A stretch of DNA of 31,054 nucleotides from MGOM01 sp035455265 (GTDB taxonomy: Bacteria; Chloroflexota; Anaerolineae; Anaerolineales; E44-bin32), in contig DATIFK010000025.1 of NCBI GenBank assembly GCA_035455265.1, forward strand, positions 1 through 31,054, read 5' to 3'. The translations under genes and the position numbers were made by a program. Within the stretch, counting starts at the first letter, position 1. Each line of letters begins with the position of its first letter. This document shows, in pieces, positions 25,107-31,054 of this stretch. A model generated the notes under the pieces. That model ran no database searches. It saw only the letters and a program-made list of their open reading frames with translations, and was not told the origin of the DNA.

Positions 25107-25169
25107 GTCCGCCGTCCGCTGTCAGCCTCCTCCCAGTCTCCAGTTTCCAGTTGCCAGTTTCCAGTTACC
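25107..25169 (+). repeat. Heptad repeat element, copy E
   Basis: It begins with GTCCGCC, GTCCGCT, GTCAGCC and passes into TCCAGTT, TCCAGTT, GCCAGTT, TCCAGTT. It thus joins the two subfamilies (GTCCGCY/GTCAGCY and TCCAGTY) in one element. It starts nine nt after the ecfT stop. A weak complementary arm may lie at 25180-25205. Confidence 0.75.
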
Positions 25170-25229
25170 ATTCGCTGCACGACCGGTCACTGACCACACA
25201 CCACGGATTACAGGCTAAGGAGGAAACTG

Positions 25230-26039
25230 GTGCGTCACCCCCGCTCCGCCGCCCTTTTCTGCACATTTCTGATCTTCCTCGCCGGCTGCAAGGCGCCGGA
25301 GACGGCGACCCCATCCACGACGACCGCGCCGGCCGTCGTGCTGCAGGGCCCGACCGCGGCCCCGTCCGAGGCGACGGTCGCGGCTGCGGGATCGGGAGCT
25401 TGCGCCAACGACTACCTGCCGGTGGTGAAAGGCGCCACCTGGACCTATGAGGGCATGACCGCCCGCGGCGACTACACCGAGGTCGATGTGATCCTGGACG
25501 TGGCGGCCGATGCCTTCGCCCGCGGTGTCACCCTGACCGACGTCTCCTATGAGGAAGCATGGCAGTGCACCGATGAAGGATTGGTGCAATTCCTCGCCGC
25601 CGGGAGCCCCTTCACCGGCTTCTTCGCCGGCCCCGACGCCACGGTCTACGTGGACACCATCGACAATCGGGGCGTGACCCTGCCGAGCCACTTCGAGGTC
25701 GGCGACGAATGGGATCAGACCATGCAGCTGCAGATCTCCTCGCCATCATTCAACGGTTTGGCGACCCTCACCCACGAGTTCTCCGCCGATCGAGCCGAAG
25801 AAGTGACCGTGGCGGGAAGCGTCTTCCAGGCGGTCGTCCTGGAAGTCACGTCGAGGATGGAGGTGTCGACCTCCCCGACGTTCGCCTACGAGTACGAGAC
25901 GACGCAGTGGTTTGTGCCCGGTGTGGGACTGGTGAAGCTCGAAGGCGAAATGGGGACGATGGAGGCCGGGGGCCAGATCACCGAGGGCGGCCCGGAGTAT
26001 GACGTGTCGTACGAGATGGTGGGGTACTCGGTGCCGTAG
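25230..26039 (+). CDS. Predicted secreted lipoprotein, unknown function
   Basis: 269 residues. A GTG start at 25230 is preceded by AAGGAGG. The lipoprotein signal is clear: RHPRSAALFCTFLIFLAGC with lipobox LAGC and lipidated Cys20. A Thr/Ala/Pro-rich linker follows to about residue 70. The mature part (YLPVVKGATWTYEG, then TEVDVILDV and a C-terminal TQWFVPGVGLVKLEGEM) looks like an all-beta domain. The WTYEG and FVPGVGLVK elements resemble DUF3108-like lipoproteins that report on envelope or cargo, but I cannot assign a function. It follows the ECF operon after a repeat element and is convergent with the DUF853 gene. Confidence 0.8.
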   Translation: MRHPRSAALFCTFLIFLAGCKAPETATPSTTTAPAVVLQGPTAAPSEATVAAAGSGACANDYLPVVKGATWTYEGMTARGDYTEVDVILDVAADAFARGVTLTDVSYEEAWQCTDEGLVQFLAAGSPFTGFFAGPDATVYVDTIDNRGVTLPSHFEVGDEWDQTMQLQISSPSFNGLATLTHEFSADRAEEVTVAGSVFQAVVLEVTSRMEVSTSPTFAYEYETTQWFVPGVGLVKLEGEMGTMEAGGQITEGGPEYDVSYEMVGYSVP

Positions 26040-26046
26040 GAACGCC

Positions 26047-26151
26047 GTCCGCTGTCAGCCTTCAGCTGTCCGTTGGACCGTCCTCCGCAGGCCAACCGGC
26101 GACGGTTCGCCCATCACAGGCCGCTGACCGCCGGCGACCGACCGCTGATTA
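26047..26151 (+). repeat. Heptad repeat element, copy F (GTCCGCY subfamily, inverted arms)
   Basis: The left arm has units GTCCGCT, GTCAGCC, TTCAGCT, GTCCG; the right arm (about 26119-26151) has CGCTGAC, CGACCGA, CGCTGAT. It fills the convergent gap between the lipoprotein (stop 26039) and the DUF853 gene, whose stop codon (26149-26151, minus strand) lies at its edge. Confidence 0.55.
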
Positions 26152-27624
26152 CTTGCCCGTGATTCCCCCGAGCAGGCCGCGCAGGATCGTCCGGCCGAGC
26201 TGACCGCCGACGGTGCGGGCGGCTTGCTTCGCCATGGCTTCGACCATCCCCTGGCGGCGGCTGGTCCCCAAGAGTAGATCGCGCAGCGGGCTCGGTTCTG
26301 GTGGCTTCGTCCCCGCTGGAGCGCCGGCGCTGGCCTGGGCCAGCCCCGCAGCCTGGGCGCGCCGGGTGAGAATCTCGTAGGCCGACTCGCGATTGATGGG
26401 GCTGTTGTATTTCGGCCCGACCGGGCTCTGACTCATGATCTGCGCCCGTTCTTCCGGGGTGATCGATCCCATCCGGCAGCGCGGAGGGCACATGATCGTC
26501 CGCTGCACCGGGCTGGGGATCCCCTTCTCCTGAAGGGTGGAGACCAGGGCCTCGCCCACGGCAAGCTGGGTGATGACATCGGCTACGTCGAACGCAGGAT
26601 TGGGTACGAATGTCTCCGCCGCCGTCTTGACGGCTTTGAGATCGCGGGGCGTGTAGGCGCGCAGGGCGTGTTGCACGCGATTGCCCAGCTGGCCCAGGAT
26701 GTCGTCCGGCACGTCATCAGGGAACTGCGAGCAGAAATACACCCCCACGCCTTTGGAGCGGATGATGCGCACCACCTGCTCGACCCGCTGCCGCAGAGAC
26801 GGAGGGGCGTCGTCGAAGAGCAGGTGGGCCTCGTCGAAGACGAAGACGAGTTTGGGCTTCTCGGGGTCTCCCACCTCCGGAAGTCTCTCGAACAACTCGG
26901 AGAGCAGCCAGAGCAGGAAACTCGAGTACAGGTGCGGTTTCAGGACCAGCTGGTCGGCGGCCAGGACGCTGATGATGCCGCGGCCGTCGAGATGCGTACG
27001 CATGAAGTCGGTGAGCTCAAGGGCCGGCTCACCGAACAGCGACGCACCGCCCTCGCTCTCCAGGGTGAGCAGGCCGCGCTGGATCGCGGCGACAGACGCC
27101 GGGCTGACGAGACCGTACTGGGTGGAGACTTCCTTGCGCGCCTCGGCGACGAAGGAGAGCAGGGCGCGTAGATCTTCGAGGTCGAGCAGCAGGAGCCCCT
27201 GGTCATCCGCCAGCTTGAAGGCGACCTCGAGGACGCCGGCTTGTACATCGCTCAGCTCGAGGATGCGGCCAAGCAGCGTCGGGCCCATCTCGCTGACGGT
27301 CGTGCGGATGGGATGGCCCGCCTTCCCGTACAGGTCCCAGAACAACACCGGGCTGCCTTCGTTGGTATATCCCTCGACGCCGGTCTCCTTGGCGCGCTTC
27401 TGCAGCTTGTCGTTGGCCGCACCGGCGACGGCCAGGCCGGCGACATCGCCTTTGACGTCGGCCATGAACACCGGCACCCCCAACCGCGAGAAGCCTTCGG
27501 CCATGACCATCAGGGACACCGTCTTGCCGGTGCCGGTCGCTCCGGCAACCATCCCGTGACGGTTGCCGTACTTGGCGAGCAGCTGCACCGGTTTGTCCGA
27601 TTTCCCCAGCAGGATCTCGTTCAT
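26149..27624 (-). CDS. HerA-like ATPase, DUF853 family
   Basis: 491 residues. Walker A GATGTGKT (28-35) follows MNEILLGKSDKPVQLLAKYGNRHG; Walker B is KLVFVFDEAHLLF. The conserved DVKGDVAGL, GRGIISVLAADQL, RIIRSKGVGVYFCSQFPDDVPDDILGQLGNRVQHALRAYTP and GEALVSTLQEKGIPSPVQRT segments identify the DUF853 (HerA-like helicase C-terminal) family. Relatives of HerA/FtsK are hexameric DNA motors; DUF853 proteins are widespread but their role is not established. The C-terminal ~60 residues are Ala/Pro/Arg-rich. The start at 27624 has GCGAGGAC upstream and fits the conserved N-terminus. No NurA nuclease gene is adjacent. Confidence 0.92.
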   Translation of the reverse strand: MNEILLGKSDKPVQLLAKYGNRHGMVAGATGTGKTVSLMVMAEGFSRLGVPVFMADVKGDVAGLAVAGAANDKLQKRAKETGVEGYTNEGSPVLFWDLYGKAGHPIRTTVSEMGPTLLGRILELSDVQAGVLEVAFKLADDQGLLLLDLEDLRALLSFVAEARKEVSTQYGLVSPASVAAIQRGLLTLESEGGASLFGEPALELTDFMRTHLDGRGIISVLAADQLVLKPHLYSSFLLWLLSELFERLPEVGDPEKPKLVFVFDEAHLLFDDAPPSLRQRVEQVVRIIRSKGVGVYFCSQFPDDVPDDILGQLGNRVQHALRAYTPRDLKAVKTAAETFVPNPAFDVADVITQLAVGEALVSTLQEKGIPSPVQRTIMCPPRCRMGSITPEERAQIMSQSPVGPKYNSPINRESAYEILTRRAQAAGLAQASAGAPAGTKPPEPSPLRDLLLGTSRRQGMVEAMAKQAARTVGGQLGRTILRGLLGGITGK

Positions 27625-27651
27625 GCGTCCTCGCTCTCTCGTGTTGCGCCT

Positions 27652-27657
27652 ATCATA
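27652..27657 (-). promoter_or_regulatory. Putative -10 of the DUF853 ATPase gene
   Basis: On the minus strand, TATGAT lies 27 nt upstream of the ATG at 27624. A start near 27645 would leave a ~21-nt leader with a GAGGA ribosome site. No clear -35. Confidence 0.4.
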
Positions 27658-27676
27658 GCGCGCCTTCGGCAGCCGG

Positions 27677-27744
27677 CCAGTTCCCAGTCGCCCGTCTCGA
27701 GTTCTCCCAGCCTTGACTACGGACCACCGGCCACTGATCACGGT
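27677..27744 (-). repeat. Heptad repeat element, copy G (diverged, inverted arms)
   Basis: On the plus strand, CCAGTTC, CCAGTCG, CCCGTCT, CGAGTTC units are followed by complementary-type GACTACG, GACCACC, GGCCACT, GATCACG. It lies between the HAD gene and the DUF853 gene, and the HAD stop codon (27738-27740, minus) is inside it. Confidence 0.5.
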
Positions 27745-28415
27745 TCACCCATCAACACCTCCGGCAACTCCGCCACACTCTCGAGAATCAGACCCGCCCC
27801 GGCGCGCTCGAGCTCGGCGCGCTCGCCGAACCCAGACAACACGCCGACGGTCTGAGCGCCGGCCGCGCGACCGGCGCGAATGTCCACCGTTGTATCTCCG
27901 ACGACCAGGCAAGCCTTCGGCGGCACACCCAGCGACGTTGCCGCCCACAGAATCGGCGCTGGATCCGGCTTGCCGCGGCGCGTCGTGCGGGCAGTGACGG
28001 TACACCTCACCGCGCCCGTCAGGCCGAACGTCTGAAGAAAGGCCGTTGCGCTACGGGCCTCGCGCGCCGTGACGAGAGCGATGGAGTAGTGCTGGGCGAG
28101 GCGCCGCACGGCGGGAAGAGCCCCTTCCACGGGACGAAGGTCCCCGACGGGTGCCAGGCCCCGCTGGCGGTGAAGCCCATCGACCAACGGTCCCAGAGCC
28201 TCATCTACACCCAACCGGTCCACCAGAGCGAGGAAGCGGTTGGCCGGCCCCTCGGCCGCCATGACGAGGCGGCGCGCCAGGCTGCGACGCTTGCGCTGTG
28301 GTCGCCACACCAACCAGCGCTCGAGGCGCTGGACCAGAGCGTCGTCGGTCTCGAGCAGCGTGCCGTCGAGGTCCAGGCACAGAGCGCGAATACGAGCCCG
28401 CTCCAGCCCGGGCAT
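27738..28415 (-). CDS. HAD-superfamily hydrolase (phosphoglycolate phosphatase-like)
   Basis: 225 residues. All four HAD motifs are visible: motif I DLDGT with nucleophile Asp15 and acid/base Asp17, motif II threonine in SIALVTAR, motif III lysine in RRGKPDP, motif IV VVGDTTVDI with two acidic residues. A helical cap lies between residues ~20 and 95. GDTTVDI and GRAAGAQTVGVLSGFG match the Gph/PgmB-type subfamily. Substrate is unknown. The start ATG at 28415 overlaps the stop of the upstream lipoprotein gene (TGATG), so translation is probably coupled. The cap has an unusually basic patch (RPQRKRRSLARR). Confidence 0.9.
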   Translation of the reverse strand: MPGLERARIRALCLDLDGTLLETDDALVQRLERWLVWRPQRKRRSLARRLVMAAEGPANRFLALVDRLGVDEALGPLVDGLHRQRGLAPVGDLRPVEGALPAVRRLAQHYSIALVTAREARSATAFLQTFGLTGAVRCTVTARTTRRGKPDPAPILWAATSLGVPPKACLVVGDTTVDIRAGRAAGAQTVGVLSGFGERAELERAGAGLILESVAELPEVLMGEP

Positions 28416-29758
28416 CACGTTGAGACGGGGAAACGGATGGAACGGAGAAGGGCCTCCGCGTCCGCAGAGCTCGGAGCGATGACCCACAGCGTTTGTAGGT
28501 AGGCGCGGACCAGGCGAACGCGCCCGTCCTGCCAGGTCCATGTGGCGCCATCGGCGGCGCCGGTCGTTGGTCCGAAGCGGGCTTCGGCATGCCCCAGCAT
28601 GGCCGTGACAAACTCGTACGCGTCGAACGCCCGATCCCACACGGTCACGAGCACGAGCGCGTCGGAGCCGTCGCTTTCATGGTGCAGCACGAGGTAGCCG
28701 TCGCCTCCCCATCCCGCGGCGGCCGCTTCGGCTTCGGGCGCCTCCAGGCGCGTGGAGAGCATCAGCCGCGTCAGCCATTCGCCGAGGACGCCGCGACCGA
28801 CCACCCGCCAGCTTTCGCCCATGCCCGCCGCCGCGTTGCCGAGATCGACGATGACCGGCGGGCGCAGCGCGACGCCCGGGTGGAGGATCTCCTCCGTCGT
28901 CTGGGGAGGGTGCTCGTAGGCCCTGTCGACGGCCGCCCAGCCATCGCGCAGGTAGAGGCCGCGCACGTACTCAAGTCCGCGGTCCTGCGCGAAGCGCCAA
29001 TCGTCGCGCAGGGCGATGGGGGCCGAGTCGAGGACGGAGCTCGCCTGCGCGGCGGCCGCCGCGGCCAGGTCGGCGAGGTCCTGAGGCGTCGCGTAGGTTC
29101 GCAGCCACTGCTCCTCGATGAGAGCGGCGTCGCCCTCGACGAGCGCGGCGAGGGCGCGGCAACGGTCGTCGGCGCCGCGGCAGGCCGCGTCGGAGGTTCG
29201 CCTGTCCGTCCAGGGTTGGAACGCTTGGTCCTGCAAGGCATGCGTGAACAAATGGACGTATCGAAGGCGCTCGCCGCCTGTCCACATGGGCCCCGCCGCC
29301 AGAATCATCCGCTCGCCCTCGGAGTCGTAGACGGCATCGACCTGCTCGACGTACAGGGACCGATAGAGGCTCTGCAGGTCGGTTGCCGCGTCGACAAAAT
29401 CGAGCAGCGAGAAGAGGGAGGCTTCGTCGGCCGGCGGCGCGTCGGTCAGGAGATCCCCGGCGAGGCGAAGCTGCAGTTCTTCCGGGCTGAGGATCGTCTC
29501 AGCGACCGGCGCGGTGAGGTCCAATCCGCGTAGCCCGCTGACCTGCTGCTGGAGCCGGCGCCGCTCCTCCGCCGACGGCTCTGCCGGACCGGCCGCGGTT
29601 GGCGTGCGTGTCGGCGCGGCGCGAGGGGAAGGCGTCGGGGGCGTGACCGACGGCGAGGGCCGGGGCGGAGCCGAGAGGCACGCCGCAAGAACCAGCGCGC
29701 CACCGATCGAACACAAGCGGCGGAGCCGACGTGCGGCCACGGCAGAGGATTCTAGCAT
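28415..29758 (-). CDS. Lipoprotein with degenerate zinc-peptidase-like (HLxTH) motif
   Basis: 447 residues. The signal peptide ends in lipobox LAAC with Cys27, then a Pro/Thr/Ser-rich linker to about residue 70. The mature domain carries YVHLFTHALQDQAF: His169 and His173 hold the HExxH spacing, but the catalytic Glu is Leu. A VEGDA segment follows with Glu208, the position of the third zinc ligand in gluzincin-like relatives (HE.THALQDQ..F plus EGDA). This suggests a zinc-binding but inactive relative of a secreted peptidase family. The C-terminal ~120 residues (WGGDGYLVLHHESDGSDALVLVTVWD) resemble a domain often found after such motifs. The ATG at 29758 fits the signal peptide. The family call is from motif pattern only. 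Confidence 0.78.
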   Translation of the reverse strand: MLESSAVAARRLRRLCSIGGALVLAACLSAPPRPSPSVTPPTPSPRAAPTRTPTAAGPAEPSAEERRRLQQQVSGLRGLDLTAPVAETILSPEELQLRLAGDLLTDAPPADEASLFSLLDFVDAATDLQSLYRSLYVEQVDAVYDSEGERMILAAGPMWTGGERLRYVHLFTHALQDQAFQPWTDRRTSDAACRGADDRCRALAALVEGDAALIEEQWLRTYATPQDLADLAAAAAAQASSVLDSAPIALRDDWRFAQDRGLEYVRGLYLRDGWAAVDRAYEHPPQTTEEILHPGVALRPPVIVDLGNAAAGMGESWRVVGRGVLGEWLTRLMLSTRLEAPEAEAAAAGWGGDGYLVLHHESDGSDALVLVTVWDRAFDAYEFVTAMLGHAEARFGPTTGAADGATWTWQDGRVRLVRAYLQTLWVIAPSSADAEALLRSIRFPVST

Positions 29759-29808
29759 CCGGGTGAGCGGCCCCGGTTTCGAGTCGAGGGAGTCCGAAGC
29801 CGGCGGCT

Positions 29809-31038
29809 CTAGGCTGCGACTTCGGGGCGAGGCTGGAGGCGCTCTTTCGCGGCTCGACCCATCAGGAGGTATCCCGCGGAGAGAGCCACGCCTGTCACCA
29901 GACAAGCGGTCCATAGGACGTGAGGACCGAAGCGGTCATACAGCAGGCCCCCGACGATAGGTCCGGTGAAGAAAGACAGGCCGAACGCGGCTCCAAACAC
30001 CCCCTGGTACAGCCCGCGGTGCTCGACCGGCGCCAGGTCGGCGATCAACGAGGGGGCCACGGTGGAGAAGGCGATCTCGCCCAACGTCCAGACGGCCACG
30101 CCCAGGGCAAACACCGGCAGCGTCGACGCGGCGGCATTCATCCCGAACCCGACGCCGACGAGCAGGGCCGAGGTCGCGATGGCGCCGAAGCGCGGCCAGC
30201 GGGCGGAGGCGTTGCTGGCCGGTAGGCCGAGCACGACGATGAGGGCGCCGTTGACGGCGATCGCCAGCCCGTATTGGGCGGTGGTCAGGCCGTGAGCCTG
30301 CATGTCGATGGGAAGAGTGACGTGGCTCTGCAGATACACGGTCCCGAGGACGAGCGCCATGATCGTGAAGACCAGCAGCAGCGGTTCCCGGCCCAGAGCG
30401 CGCAGGCGCGCCGACAGCGGTTCCCCGGCGGCGTGGGCGGCCTGCACCGGGCGCGACTCTGGGACGCCAGCGAGGACGAACAGGCCGAATCCGAACGTCG
30501 TCACCGCATCGCCGATGAAGAGCCACAGGTAGTTGCGATGGGCCAGAAGGCCCGCCAGGATGGGCGCCACCGCGGCACCGATGTTGATGGCCCAGTACAT
30601 GTAGCCGTAGGCGCGCGGCCGGTTCTCGGACGGAACGAGATCGGCGATCGAAGCGTTGACGGCCGGGCGATACAGGTCGACGGTGAAGCCCAGCAGGATG
30701 GTGGCCACGGCGGTCCAGGCGAGCGGCCGCACCAGGCCGAGCATGACCGTCACCAGCGGTGCCAGAAACAGACTCGCCAATAGCACCGGCCGGCGCCCGA
30801 GACGGTCCGTGAGCTCGCCCCCGACCAGGTTGGCGGTGAACGATCCGGCGCCGTACAGCGAGACCATCACGGCGGCCGCGCCCACCGTGTAGCCGCGCTG
30901 CGTCGTCAGGTAGAGCGCCAGGAAGGGGATGACAAAGCCGCCGAGGCGGTTGACGATCGTTCCCACCCACAGGAACCAGTAAGGCCGAGGCAAGCCCGCC
31001 GTCCAGCCGGCAAGCCTCGATCGCCATCGATCCGTCAT
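29809..31038 (-). CDS. Major facilitator superfamily transporter
   Basis: 409 residues, about 12 membrane helices. The loop 2-3 motif A is clear (GGELTDRLGRRPVLL). The helix-4 region LLGFTVDLYRPAVNASIADLVP resembles DHA1-type drug or metabolite exporters. The central loop (SRPVQAAHAAGEPLSARLRALGREP) is cytoplasmic and separates the two six-helix halves. Substrate is unknown. The ATG at 31038 is 16 nt from the window end, so its promoter is outside. It is 50 nt upstream of the lipoprotein gene, probably the same operon on the minus strand. Confidence 0.9.
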   Translation of the reverse strand: MTDRWRSRLAGWTAGLPRPYWFLWVGTIVNRLGGFVIPFLALYLTTQRGYTVGAAAVMVSLYGAGSFTANLVGGELTDRLGRRPVLLASLFLAPLVTVMLGLVRPLAWTAVATILLGFTVDLYRPAVNASIADLVPSENRPRAYGYMYWAINIGAAVAPILAGLLAHRNYLWLFIGDAVTTFGFGLFVLAGVPESRPVQAAHAAGEPLSARLRALGREPLLLVFTIMALVLGTVYLQSHVTLPIDMQAHGLTTAQYGLAIAVNGALIVVLGLPASNASARWPRFGAIATSALLVGVGFGMNAAASTLPVFALGVAVWTLGEIAFSTVAPSLIADLAPVEHRGLYQGVFGAAFGLSFFTGPIVGGLLYDRFGPHVLWTACLVTGVALSAGYLLMGRAAKERLQPRPEVAA

Positions 31039-31054
31039 GACGGGTTTCCGCGCA

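Overview
The window looks like a chromosomal segment of a GC-rich, aerobic or microaerobic bacterium. My best guess is Chloroflexota (Anaerolineae-like). This rests on the mix of genes (Tad pilus, multi-LTD secreted protein, GatCAB, UPF0397-like ECF transporter, DUF853 ATPase), frequent GTG starts, and intergenic repeats built from a TCCAGTY heptamer. The phylum is inference. No tRNA, rRNA, CRISPR, transposase or phage gene was found.

Layout. Positions 1-2004 (minus) hold the start of a Tad/Flp pilus operon: cpaB, a CpaE/TadZ-type ATPase and a 3'-truncated cpaF. Back-to-back promoters at 2128-2212 separate it from a large secreted protein with four lamin-tail domains (2246-4915, plus). Then come a PspC-domain protein, a small unknown ORF and gatC-gatA (5887-7662), followed by a sugar-nucleotidyltransferase, a small DUF6504-like protein, an aminotransferase, gatB and glutamate dehydrogenase (to 13432). 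A good intrinsic terminator follows. The gene-free stretch 13490-13848 carries two perfect and several near-perfect DnaA boxes plus an AT-rich tract, and is a candidate replication origin or DnaA-regulated region. Next is an Era-like GTPase with a DUF697-type membrane tail.

Positions 15291-20766 are a tyrosine-catabolism block: PLP aminotransferase, 4-hydroxyphenylpyruvate dioxygenase, a fumarylacetoacetate-hydrolase family protein, a MOSC protein and homogentisate 1,2-dioxygenase. Together they could convert tyrosine through 4-hydroxyphenylpyruvate and homogentisate to fumarate and acetoacetate. No maleylacetoacetate isomerase is visible. The block is followed by a flavin-reductase-like protein and a complete ECF transporter (fused double ATPase, S component, T component; 21559-25097) of unknown substrate, then a lipoprotein. 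The minus-strand block 26149-31038 encodes, in transcription order, an MFS transporter, a lipoprotein with a degenerate HExxH motif, a HAD phosphatase overlapping it, and a HerA/DUF853 ATPase.

Three signals run through the window. (1) Heptad-phased repeat elements occur at least seven times, always just after, or overlapping, a stop codon. (2) Three genes (gatB, the GTPase, the tyrosine-block aminotransferase) have a -10 hexamer only 6-7 nt before a GTG start and no Shine-Dalgarno, suggesting leaderless mRNAs. (3) Several strong hairpins sit at gene borders, including a perfect 22-bp inverted repeat that contains the homogentisate dioxygenase stop codon.
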